Origin: Nocardia tenerifensis NBRC 101015
Lineage (GTDB): Bacteria > Actinomycetota > Actinomycetes > Mycobacteriales > Mycobacteriaceae
Assembly (NCBI RefSeq): GCF_000308715.1
Contig: NZ_BAGH01000309.1
Span: forward strand, 1-64,000
Length of the DNA stretch: 64,000 bases
Direction of reading: 5' to 3'
The position numbers and the translations under genes were made by a program. The notes below the pieces were generated by a model. The model ran no database searches and was not told where the DNA came from. It saw nothing but the letters and a program-made list of their open reading frames with translations. Shown here in pieces: positions 41,601-51,421 of the stretch; position 1 is the stretch's first letter, and the number at the start of each line of letters is the position of its first letter.

Positions 41601-44600
41601 ACTCGGCGAGCGAGACGTGGTCGAGGCGGTCGATGAAGCGCCTGTCCGCGCGGAAGGCGACCTCCTCGTCCGCGGCTTGCACATGAAGCAGCTCATCGAG
41701 GAGCTGGGACGCGCGCTGCCCGGCGTCCGGCGTCGCCGGATCGAAGTCGATGATCTTCGCGGGCAGGGTGACCTGCTCGTTCAACAGCACCCGGAGAATT
41801 CCCCAGCTCGGCAGCTGTGCGGGCGCGACGCGGTCGGCCTCCTCGATGATCTGTGCCCCCGCCGTCGCCACCCAGAACCGCGGCGCCTTGGTCCACTCCA
41901 GCTCCTGAACCGCCTGCGCCAGCGCGATCACGCTGTAAGCGCCGTGCAGTTCCAGCTCGGGCAGCAGTTCGGTGCTGAGCTCCGAACCCGCGAAATCCAG
42001 GTTCCACAGATGCAGCACGCCGGCCACGCCTCCGGTGTGTTCCCGCACGTGCTCCACCACGCGCCGCATGTCCGCGCTGCTCGTCGGGTGCACTCGGAAA
42101 CTCCGGGCGTCCACCTGCTCGAAGCCCGCGCCGCGCGTGACGACGACACTGGCGGCGCCCGCCTCCCCGAGCAGGGTGAGGTAGCGTTCGGCGACACCGT
42201 CCGCGTCCGCGAGGACGACCCAGGCACCCGGCTCGACGCGCGGCTGATACGGCTCGAGGTCCAGCTCCTGCCCGCGCGCCAGGATCACCGAGTTGCCGGA
42301 TTGCTCCGCGGTGGCCCGCTCGGAGAAGACCTGGACGTGCTCAAAGCCCGCGGTCGGCAGGAAGTCGCGCCAGGCCGCGTCGGACAACAGCGGGTAGTCC
42401 GGCCGCAGATCGTGGTCGGCGAACTTCCACCACCCTTCGGTCATACCGAAGGTCAGGTCGACCCAGTGCGGCGACACCGCTCCCTCGACGATCAGCAGCT
42501 GCCCCTGCGACGTCAGCAGCCGTTTCACGTTGTCGAGCGTCGCCCGCAGACTCGCGGTGGCGTGCAACACATTCGACGCCACGACGAGGTCGAAGTAGTG
42601 CGGATCGAAGCCTTGCGCTTCGATGTCGGACTCGATGTCGAGGATTCGATAGTCCAGGAAATCGCTGTCGGCGAACCGCTGGCGCGCCTTGGCGAGGAAC
42701 AGCTCAGAGATATCCGAGTACACGTATTCCGCACGCTCGGTAGGCAATTCGGCGAGCACATGGCCGGTCGTGCCGCCCGTGCCGGCACCGATCTCGAGCA
42801 CGCGCACCGGTCGGTCGCTCGGCAGAGCCCGCAGCAACTCCGCGACGATGCGGCGGACGATGCGATTGGTCTTCTCGAACGAGAACGAGGTCCCGTAGAG
42901 ATCGGCGACCGATTCGAACTCGTCCTCCGGGAAGATGAGTTCGACCGGATTGACCTCGTCGCGAAGGACGGCGGCCAGCTTCGTGCCACAGCGCTCCAGC
43001 ACCGCGAACTCGCTCGTGCATTCCGGATGCTCCGCGCGGAGCCGAGCGAGTATCGGTGCGGGATCGACCCTGGTGGGCGTGATCAGTACCCGCCACGTTC
43101 CGGCGTCGTAGTCTTCGATGATCCCCGCCAGCGACAGCAGTTCGAGCACGCGACCGAGGTACCGATGATGTTTCTCGTGAACGCCGAGTTCCCGCGCGAC
43201 CTCGTCCAGGGTGAAGCGCCGGTCGATCGAGAAGTCCATGCCCAGTTGGTAAAAGGCCTCGGTCACATAATCGATGCACAGCCGGTCCATATCCACTTCC
43301 GTCACCGCGTGGTAGTGGTTGTTGACCGACCAGTCCCGCAGTTCGGCGATCAACGGATCGACGGCCGCGTGCAAATCTTCTTCCGACGGAAGGAAATCGG
43401 CGGGGATGCGGGTCTTCGCGTGCACCGGCGCCGGGTACCAATGGAAGTCGTAGAACGACTGCAGGAGGTCGTCGCCCGCATCGGTACTTTGGGTGATGGA
43501 TTTGAGCCGCAAGCCTTCGAACTCGGCCACGATCGTGCCGTCGTCGGCGACGATCCAGAAATCGCCCTCGCGATACATCGGATCCCCGTGCAGGCGTGCG
43601 TTTCCGTAGCAGTACACGGTGCCGCTGGGCTTGCGGTAATAGCTGAGCCGTTTGACCTCGACCGGAAGGAAGAGCGTTTTGGCTTCGCTGTCGGGGCGAT
43701 TACTCAGCAGGACATCGTCGTAGACCATGGCGAGCGAGGTGATGCACGAGTCGAGCAGCCCCGGATGGAACGCGTGACGCGGCGCCTCGTCCGCGGCCGC
43801 CGACGGCGTCTCGAGCAGCGCCAGAGATTGGCCGGGGGCATGCGTGAACTTGATGGCCGCCTTGAACGTTTCGCCCAAGGACAGGCCATTGCGTTGGAGG
43901 TCGGCGTAGAAACCCGCGGGATCGACCTCAGCGGTGCACTCGGCCTGAAGTTCCGCGAGCGGTTTGGGAAGCGCGGGGGTGGGCGCCTCGCGACGAAGGG
44001 TCCCGAGTGAATGCAGACTCCAATCCTTGTCGCCGTCCTGACGGCTGTACACGGAGAACTGCAGCGCCGCGGTCAGCACCACCTGGACCGAGGGTGCCGG
44101 GCGGTTGTCGAAAACGAAAAGGGCGCGCCGGAATTCAACATTCTCGAGCGAGTACGAGCCCGCACCGAACGCGTCTTCCGCGCAGCCGATCACCATGTCC
44201 AGGTGTCCCGCCGCCGGAAAGACGATGGGCCCTTGGACCCGGTGATCGTCGAGCCACGGGAATCGGACCGGGTCGAGCTTCAGTTCCCATACGTGTTTGC
44301 CCGGCTCGTCGGCGACCGCGACGCGGCTTCCATCCCCGACGAGCGGATGCCCCAGCGACGGGAATCGGTGGTTGCGTGAGGTCGGCTCCTCCAGCCAATA
44401 GCTTTCGTGCTGCCACGGGTAGAAGGGCACCGGCACACGTTCGGAGATGCCGCGGAACAGAGTGTCCCAATCCGGGTCGAAACCCGCAACATACAGGGAG
44501 GCAAGCGAGTTCAACAGGGTGACGCGATCGCTGTGCTTGCGATTCAGCGATCCGACGACAGTTCCCTTGACTTGCCGCTTGTCGAGCAACTCCGCAATGG

Positions 44601-47080
44601 CGGTCGCGTGAATGGGGTGCGGGCCCAATTCGATGAAGGTCAGGTGCTCGTCTTCGATCAGGCGATCGATGGTCGGCGCGAATCGCACGGGCTCGCGCAC
44701 GTTTCGCCACCAGTACTCGGCATCGAGCGCGCCGGTGGGTGCGATGGCGCCGGTGACCGTCGAGTACATCGGAATCGTCGCCGGACCGGACGCCAGTCCC
44801 GCGAGCGAGGAGATCAGTTCGTCCCGCAGCGGATCCATGTGGTGGCTGTGGAACGCCACACTGACCTGGAGCATGCGGCAGAAGATCTTGTCGTTGTTCA
44901 GCTTACGCTCGATCTCCTCGAGCGCGTCGGGGTCGCCGGCGAGGGCGGTCGACTCCGGGCCGTTGAGCGCCGCGACGGCCACCCGCCCGCGATACGCGGC
45001 GATTCGGTCCTCCGCCGCGTCTCGGGGCAGACCCACCGCGAGCATCTTCCCTTTCCCGGATGCTTTCTGCTGCACCCGGCTCCGATGGAAGATGACCCGT
45101 ACCGCGTCCTCGAACGAGAGCGCCCCCGACACGCAGGCGGCGGCGACCTCGCCGATGCTGTGCCCGACGACGGCCGCGGGGACGATACCCCCAGCTCTGC
45201 CACAACGCCGCCAAGCCGAGCTGCAATGCGAACACCGCGGGCTGGGCGATGAAGGTCTCGCCGATGCGGCTGTCCGCCTCATCGCGGCGCAGCTCCTCGG
45301 TCACGGTCCAGTCGGCGTACTTGCTCAGCTCGGCATCGACTCGCTCGATCGTCTGCCGGAACACTGGACTCTGCTCCAGCAGCTCACGCGCCATGCCCCA
45401 CCACTGCGGGCCTTGACCCGAGAACACAAAGGCCACACTCGAAGCGGCGTGGCCTTTGACACCGGTGCGCACCGACTCCGGCGACGAGCCCGCCGCCACG
45501 TCGTGCAGGGCGGTGCGCAACTCGTCCACGGACGAGCACACCATGGCGAGGCGATGGTCATAATGCGAACGCGTCTGTGCCTGCGTGGCCGCGATGCCGG
45601 GCAGCACCGCGGCCGTCGCGGGGTCGTCGAGGAAGTCCGCGTAACTGTCGGCGTACGCGCGCAGCGCGTCCTTCGACTTGGCGCTGAGACCGAACAGCAC
45701 AGGCTCGTGCGCGGCACGCTCAATTACTCTGTCCGCCTTGGGCGCTCGATCCGGCGGCCCCTCGAGAATCACATGGGCATTCGATCCGCCGAACCCGAAC
45801 GAGTTCACACCCGCCAGGCGCGGTCTATTCTCGGGCCACGGTTGGCGGGCGGTAGCAAGCCGCAGGTTCAACTCGTCGAACGGGATCGCCGGGTTCGGCT
45901 CCGCCGCATGAATATTCGCGGGGATCTCACCTTTGCTGACAACCAGGCACGCCTTGATCATTCCGGCGATCCCGGCCGCGGGCTCGAGGTGCCCCAAATT
46001 CGATTTCACCGCGCCGACGATGCACGGCCCGTTCCCGTTACGCCCGGCCGACAGCGCGTTTCCGAGCGCGCGCGCCTCGATCGGGTCGCCGACCGGCGTC
46101 CCCGTTCCGTGCGCTTCGACATAACCGATGTCGGACGGAGCGATACCCGCGTCACGGCAGGCATCCATGATCATCTGAGTCTGAGATTCCTCGCCGGGCA
46201 CGGTCATCCCATTCGTGCGACCATCCGAATTGGTCGCGGTACCGCGGATCACCGCGTAGATGCGGTCGTCGTCGGCAATGGCCGCCGACAGCGGTTTCAG
46301 GATGACCGTGCCCGACCCCTCGCTGCGCACATAACCATCGGCCGACCGACTGAACGACTTGGATCGGCCGTCGGGCGACAGAAATGTCCCCTGACTGAAC
46401 GCAATGGTGGTCTCCGGCAAGATGTTCGCGCCCACGCCACCCACGATCGCCATCGACGCCTCGCCGGAGCGAATACTCCGGCACGCGAGGTGAATGGCGA
46501 CCAACGAGGACGAGCACGCCGTGTCCACGATCATGCTCGGACCGCGAAGATCGAGCAGATACGAGACGCGGTTGGCCACAATACAATTGGTGATACCGGC
46601 CATGGTGTGGCCGCCGAGCAGGTAACGATTCTCGGGATTGAGCTGAATGATCCCGTAGTCATGGCCGGAGACGCCCGCGTAGACGGCGGTCCTACTGCCG
46701 GCGAGGCTTTCGGGAACGATACCGGCATCCTGCAACGCTTCCCAGGTCGTCTCCAGGAACAGACGCTGCTGCGGGTCGATCCGCTGCGCCTCGAGCGGGG
46801 TGATGCCGAAGAAGTGCGCGTCGAACGCCGTGATGTCGTCCAGGTATCCGCCCGCACGGGTCCGAAGATGCCCCGGACGGGACGCATCGCGGTCGTAGAA
46901 GGCGGCCTTCGTCCACCGGTCCGCCGGGACATCGCGAATGGCATCCCGCTCCTCGAGCAAGAGTTGCCAGAAGTCGTCGGCACTGGCGATTTGTCCTGGG
47001 AATCGGCAACCGATCCCCACCACGGCAATGCCCTCGTGTGCGGTCGATACGTCCTCGGTGGAACTCTGAATAGAACTCAT
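38608..47080 (-). CDS. Highly reducing PKS, KS-AT-DH-cMT-ER-KR-ACP-TE, interrupted by one frameshift
   Basis: Two frames (38608-45282 and 44903-47080) join into one protein of about 2823 residues if one base of the C-run at 45188-45192 is removed; the total length is exactly one base over a multiple of three. Domains: KS with DTACSSS (Cys189), EAHGTGT and KSNLGHLE; AT with GHSIGE (Ser641) and VAFHS, which suggests malonyl-CoA; DH with WLDDH (His946) and HPGLLD; C-methyltransferase with LEIGAGTGG near 1430; a linker or inactive KR half; ER with HAAAGGVGLAA near 1990; KR with VTGGYTGFG near 2200; ACP with LGMDSL near 2496; TE with GHSMGG near 2642. This is the order of fungal highly reducing PKSs. 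ATG 47080 has GAAGG upstream; a 134-residue in-frame extension to 47482 lacks homology. Confidence 0.85.
45188..45192. other. Homopolymer (five C) at the frameshift in the PKS AT domain
   Basis: The minus strand reads TGGGGGTATC. With four G the frame continues ALWQSWGIVPAAVVGHSIGE; with five it runs off into an unrelated Arg-rich stretch. A sequencing error is likely, but a real inactivating or slippage site is possible. Confidence 0.8.
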
Positions 47081-47741
47081 CGCGTTACCTTCGTTCATAA
47101 TCCATGCATCAATGCGCCACAAGGTATGGCCGATTTGCCGCCATTGACGGACGACGCCGTCCCCAACACGTTGTAGAAATCGATGCCCCTCGCGAAACGT
47201 CCATCCATTTCGGGAGGGGAAATTTTTGTCGATTGGCTCGAAATATCGGACACGACAGGCTTGTGCGAGCAGCGACACCGATTCGGGAAGCGGACTTCCC
47301 TCGTCGATTCGCACTGTTCGGGCGCCGAGGCCAGGGCGACCGGCCGATCCGGCTGACCAGCGCAGGCAAACGTAGTCGCATCGGGAATCTGCTGAATCGT
47401 GCCGAACGTCCACATAGGCGGTCTCTACCTCTGGTGCCAAGTCCTGCGCTCGTAGACGAACGTAACGATCCGGGGTGTCCATGTCAACGCATCAGTGTGC
47501 ATTGCTGTGCATGATGCCCGGTTCGCTGCACCGTACCGTAGTTGATCTTCTGGCCAAAAATACTGCATGACTAGGCTCTATAGCCTGTCTCCATAGGTTT
47601 GAAGCAACGCCCTCTATGGTTGGCAATTTTGCACGTATGCCGTGCACTCGCGGCCGAAATCGGCCAGGGCTTGGCGGTGTTCGTGTGCACGATGACGCGA
47701 TACGAGTGTGCACGATGGGTAGCTCTGCACAGCCAGGTGGT
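47081..47741. promoter_or_regulatory. 661-base control region between the PKS and a divergent HTH gene
   Basis: It contains three near-identical boxes TGTGCAYGATG (47506-47516, 47684-47694, 47707-47717) and two further TGTGCA or GTGCAC sites (47496-47502, 47642-47647). TGTGCAT at 47496 and 47506 are exactly ten bases apart; 47684 and 47707 are 23 apart. Palindromes AGGCT-CTAT-AGCCT (47573-47586) and CCATAG...CTATGG (47591-47619) lie between. The region is less GC-rich than the genes and probably carries both promoters. Confidence 0.6.
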
Positions 47742-48341
47742 ATGGTGTTCACCATGGGCGCCGATGAGACCGCGAAGCGTCATAGCGTCGAGTCGGACGG
47801 ACAACGGTTCGGCCGGCAGCTGAAGGCGTTCCGGCAGCGCAATCTCCCCGATGAGCTGATAACCCACCAGCGAATCCACGACCTCGGTGGCCCCACCCGA
47901 AATGTCCAGTCTCGCATCGAGAGCGGCCAAGTCGACACCATCAGCTCCACCACCGCGGCCAAATACGACCGAGCGCTCGAGGCCCTCGGCCTGCCCCCCG
48001 GCAGCGCAACCGCGGCCCTATACCACGCCGCCCCCCTAAAATCCCCCACCGGCGAACAACCCACCCCCGCACCATCCGACGACGACGTCGAGACCGGCGT
48101 AACCGCACTACAAAACCTAGCCCGCAAACACAGACCCGTCGTAGATCTCGTCACCGAATTCGACCGCCTCGGCATCGAATTGAAAAAAGCCCGCAGCCAC
48201 ACAGAGGGCTACCAACTCGTCTTCCCCAAAGCCGCAATCGAACAGCTACTCCAAACCCTCCAACACGTCGCCAAACCGGCACACACCAAACTCGAATCGC
48301 CCCCAGAAGACACCCACCCACCCGACGACCGCATCGAATGA
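47742..48341 (+). CDS. XRE-like HTH protein, candidate regulator of the PKS locus
   Basis: About 199 residues. Residues 15-75 look like an XRE-type HTH in a small actinobacterial family: GRQLKAFRQRNL then TRNVQSRIESGQVDTISSTTAAKYDRALEAL. The C-terminal half has a Pro-rich linker and an uncharacterised helical end (KKARSHTEGYQLVFPKAAIEQLL). ATG 47742 and 47754 are both possible. It is divergent from the PKS, and the gap carries repeated TGTGCAY boxes. Confidence 0.75.
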   Translation: MVFTMGADETAKRHSVESDGQRFGRQLKAFRQRNLPDELITHQRIHDLGGPTRNVQSRIESGQVDTISSTTAAKYDRALEALGLPPGSATAALYHAAPLKSPTGEQPTPAPSDDDVETGVTALQNLARKHRPVVDLVTEFDRLGIELKKARSHTEGYQLVFPKAAIEQLLQTLQHVAKPAHTKLESPPEDTHPPDDRIE

Positions 48342-48483
48342 CGACCGCCAGTCAGCCGACCTCAGCGGCAACCGTTCGCCGCGAATCGAAAAGCGCTACA
48401 GCACAGCAAATCCGACGAGTCCACACACCGACAATTCGACGTGTCCCAGGTCATGGTTCGGAGTGCCTGTTGGGAACGCCCGC

Positions 48484-49251
48484 TCAGTCGTCGTTTTCGA
48501 GGAGTCGTGCGGCTTCTTTCGGGTCCATCAGGTTCGACCAGACTTGTTCGGCGGGCATGAGTTCGCGTTCGGGAAGGGAGGATTCGGGGAACCATGCTTC
48601 GGGTGCGCCGCCGGGTACGCGGTGCAGGATCACGGCAGTGATGTTGGGTGGCACTGAGCCGGTGATGCGGATGGCGACATAGGTTTCGTGGCCGTCGTCA
48701 GCGCGGACCTGCACACCGAGCCGGAAGCCGGCCATGTCCAGGGCGTGTTCGTGGCCGTCGCGCAGTGATCCGAGGACGAGGTCGACGATCGCCTTGTTCA
48801 ACCGCAGAGCGAACCGCGTAGCGAATTCCACGCGGTAGCGCTCGTGATCGTCGGTGTCCGGGAGCAAGTGTTGGCTGTGGGTGTCAGTGGTGAGTGGGCG
48901 GTCATGGGACGCGTTGTAGCGCTGGCGTGCCGTTCGGCACTGCTGCTCCAGCGCGGCATAGAAGTCGTCGGCGGAGCCGTCTTCACGGATACCAGCGCTG
49001 ACCAGCCATACGGGGACGTCGGCCTCTGCAGCGTCACAGTGGACGGCGCCGCGCCAGCGCCTGACCTTGACTTTGAACAGGATCACGTCATCGATGGCGC
49101 GGATCCGCTCGTGCGGGGTATCGGGATCGGCGAACTGCTCGCTCGCCTTCGCGAGTAGTGGATGCTCGACCTGATCCAGCGGTAGTGCGGCGGAGGGAAC
49201 CGGCAGGCGCAGATCGTCGCGAAGGCAGCGCAGTGTCGGCCCAACCGTCAT
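48484..49251 (-). CDS. Uncharacterised protein paired with a ribbon-helix-helix protein
   Basis: A 255-residue cytosolic protein, no signal or TM segment. Landmarks include DDVILFKVKVRRWRGAV, GIREDGSADDFYAALEQQCRTARQRYN, HLLPDTDDHERYRVE and WSNLMDPKEAARLLENDD. It resembles a widespread conserved hypothetical family of actinomycetes, with no known catalytic motif visible. It starts four bases after the ribbon-helix-helix gene, giving a two-gene unit like a toxin-antitoxin pair, though toxicity is unproven. Confidence 0.75.
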   Translation of the reverse strand: MTVGPTLRCLRDDLRLPVPSAALPLDQVEHPLLAKASEQFADPDTPHERIRAIDDVILFKVKVRRWRGAVHCDAAEADVPVWLVSAGIREDGSADDFYAALEQQCRTARQRYNASHDRPLTTDTHSQHLLPDTDDHERYRVEFATRFALRLNKAIVDLVLGSLRDGHEHALDMAGFRLGVQVRADDGHETYVAIRITGSVPPNITAVILHRVPGGAPEAWFPESSLPERELMPAEQVWSNLMDPKEAARLLENDD

Positions 49252-49255
49252 GGTG

Positions 49256-49546
49256 CTATTCCTCCCAGTCGCCCACTACGCCAAGCTCTTCGATCCGTTC
49301 GGGAGACAAGCCGGTCAGCATCGCGACGCTGGCAGTCAAAGATCCGTCGAGCACTTTCATGGATTCGACCATCCCGCGCCGGACCTCCTCCCTGCGCTGC
49401 TCTAGGTATACGCGAACGGCCTCGGTCACGAAGTCCTTTTTGGTCATGCCAAGGAAGTGCGCTGCCTGCGAGATCAACTCATCGGTCGCGGGGTCGACCT
49501 TCAGTGGCGCCTGCCGTTTGGGTGTGCCAGCGGCTGGTTTGGTCAT
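49256..49546 (-). CDS. Ribbon-helix-helix (CopG/ParD-like) DNA-binding protein
   Basis: A 96-residue protein. APLKVDPATDELISQAAHFLGMTKKDFVTEAVRVYLEQRRE has the beta-helix-helix layout of RHH regulators; the rest could bind the partner. ATG 49546 is preceded by GGAGGAGGTGACGG. A GGTAC palindrome 21-34 bases upstream is a likely autoregulatory site. Confidence 0.85.
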   Translation of the reverse strand: MTKPAAGTPKRQAPLKVDPATDELISQAAHFLGMTKKDFVTEAVRVYLEQRREEVRRGMVESMKVLDGSLTASVAMLTGLSPERIEELGVVGDWEE

Positions 49547-49566
49547 CCGTCACCTCCTCCAGCCAT

Positions 49567-49580
49567 GGTACCTAAGTACC
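49567..49580. promoter_or_regulatory. Candidate operator of the RHH gene
   Basis: GGTAC-CTAA-GTACC is a perfect palindrome. On the minus strand it also reads as a direct repeat AGGTAC-TT-AGGTAC, a half-site arrangement suited to RHH dimers. Confidence 0.5.
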
Positions 49581-49924
49581 TCGGGACACATGCGCGGGCT
49601 TTCATCCCGGAGGGCCACGCTGTTCACAGCCAGCGGCGGAGAGTCGATCCGGGAGTGCTTCGAGATGGGCCCACCCCGATGATCGACGCCGGTCCGATGC
49701 GCTTCCACGACGGCGGTCGCGAACTGCTACCCAAGCCTCTTCGGCGACCAGCGTCCGGTAGATCTCGGCCATACCGGCCGGATCGCGTCGCCGTCGCAGG
49801 TAGGTTTGTGATCGCTGATGGATTTGTCGGGCCAGCCAATCCTTCGGTTTCCGGCCGTCGCCCTCAGCCCGAATTGCGGGCAACCGCCGCACCGAACGAT
49901 CGCGGTATGGCGGTGCGGCGCAGA
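49581..49924. other. 344-base gap upstream of the RHH unit
   Basis: No supported gene; open frames here are short, compositionally biased and without homology. Confidence 0.4.
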
Positions 49925-51421
49925 CTATCTCGCGACCGTGTCTCGCGCTGTGCGGCCGGAATCCACGTCCCCCGCATCGGAATCGTTCCGCGACGGATGA
50001 TCGTGTTCCGGCGAAACTCGCGGCGCCTTGTCCCGTACCGCAGCGTCCTCAGCCACCACATGCGAATCCTCCGGCGCCACAGCACTATCCGCCACGGGCG
50101 CCCCGGCGGCATCGTTCACCGCATGCTCGACCAACTGGTGGTCGGCTCCGTCCGCACCGCAGAGGTGGTCGCATTCGGCACGCGAGTCCTCCACCTTCCG
50201 CAACGCCTCCTCCCGCTTACGCAGAGGCTCCGGCACCACCGCCCACCCCACCGCGGCGACCGCGAGCAGCGCGCCGGTCACCGCGAGCGCTAGACCGTAG
50301 GAGGCCTGTTGGGCGAGGGCGCCTACTGCTACCGGGCCGAGTACGGTGCCGAGGTCAGCGGCCATTTGGAAGCCGGCGAGTACTGGTCCGCCGCGGGCGT
50401 TGGGGCCGATGATGTCGGCGACGGCGGCCTGCTGGGTGGGGGTGAACATGCCTGCGCCGAGGCCGGCCACGAATGAGGTCGCTAGTAGCCAGGGGAGGGT
50501 GTCGGCGATGCCGAGGGCGGCGGTGCCGAGGGCGCAGATGAGGGAGCCGGTGATGAGGAACGGTTTGCGGCCCAAGCGGTCAGAGTAGCGTCCGGCCAGG
50601 AAGAGGACGGCGATGTTGCCCGCGGCGAAGACGGTGAGCGCGACGCCGGCCATGCCGGGCGTCTGGTGCAGCACCTCGACGACGAGCAGCGGTACGAGCG
50701 CCATGCGCACGCCGAAGATGGCGGCGCCGTTGGCGAAGTTGGACCAGAGCACCGCTCGGTACTCGGAGCGGGCCCAGGCTTCCCGGAACGACATCATGCG
50801 CAGGCCGCCAACGGGTTCCGGCGCGGCGAGCTGCGAGTTGCGCAGGGCCAAATAGACTGCGACGGTCACCAGGAGCAATGCGACGGCGTAGATGACGAAG
50901 GGCATGCGCAGGCCGAGCCCGGACAGCGCGCCGCCGACGAGCGGCCCACTGACGGACCCGATGAGGAAACCGGTCGACCACAGCCCGGATACCCGGCCGC
51001 GCGCGGCGGGCGGCGACATCCGGATGACGAGCGCGAGCGACGACACGGTGAACATGGTCGACCCGATCCCGCCGAGCGACCGCAGAACCATGAGCTGCCA
51101 ATAGCTTTGGGCGAGCGCGCTGGCGCCGGTGGATACCGCGACGATCAACAGTCCGCCGAGATAGACCGACCGCTCCCCCAGCCGCTGCACGAGCCGTCCG
51201 CTCAGCGGCGCGAACAGCAACCGCATCAACGCGAACGCACTCACGATCGCCGAGGCCGCCGCGACGCCGACGCCGAAGCTGCGGGCGAACTGCGGCAGAA
51301 CCGGTGCGACGAGACCGAATCCGATGGCGATGACGAACGCGCCCCCGACGAGCACCCAGATCTCGATGGGCAGCGGCTCCACCCGGGATCGTGCCGGGCG
51401 GAGCGCGGGCCATCTACTCAC
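49925..51421 (-). CDS. MFS transporter, 12 TM, with a long hydrophilic C-terminal tail
   Basis: A 498-residue exporter: 12 TM helices in residues 20-405, motif A-like GRLVQRLGERS after TM2 and GRYSDRLGRKP after TM8. The last 90 residues are charged and lack TM segments, unusual for the family and probably disordered. GTG 51421 overlaps the end of the phosphoglucomutase gene by eight bases; a GTG at codon 14 is an alternative. The substrate is unknown. Confidence 0.88.
   Translation of the reverse strand: MSRWPALRPARSRVEPLPIEIWVLVGGAFVIAIGFGLVAPVLPQFARSFGVGVAAASAIVSAFALMRLLFAPLSGRLVQRLGERSVYLGGLLIVAVSTGASALAQSYWQLMVLRSLGGIGSTMFTVSSLALVIRMSPPAARGRVSGLWSTGFLIGSVSGPLVGGALSGLGLRMPFVIYAVALLLVTVAVYLALRNSQLAAPEPVGGLRMMSFREAWARSEYRAVLWSNFANGAAIFGVRMALVPLLVVEVLHQTPGMAGVALTVFAAGNIAVLFLAGRYSDRLGRKPFLITGSLICALGTAALGIADTLPWLLATSFVAGLGAGMFTPTQQAAVADIIGPNARGGPVLAGFQMAADLGTVLGPVAVGALAQQASYGLALAVTGALLAVAAVGWAVVPEPLRKREEALRKVEDSRAECDHLCGADGADHQLVEHAVNDAAGAPVADSAVAPEDSHVVAEDAAVRDKAPRVSPEHDHPSRNDSDAGDVDSGRTARDTVAR

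Noticed and set aside
40036..44010. Very long plus-strand frame (over 1300 codons) opposite the PKS
   Set aside because: Antisense of the PKS; its length results from the codon bias of the high-GC minus-strand gene, and no domain is recognisable.
47081..47482. In-frame 134-residue N-terminal extension of the PKS
   Set aside because: It has no homology to PKS linkers, and ATG 47080 has a ribosome site and gives the expected KS start.
48338..48682. Plus-strand frame overlapping the HTH stop by ATGA
   Set aside because: Ser/Arg-rich, no homology, and mostly antisense to the gene at 48484-49251.
49602..49892. Open frame of 96 residues on the minus strand
   Set aside because: Arg-rich composition, no ribosome site and no recognisable domain.
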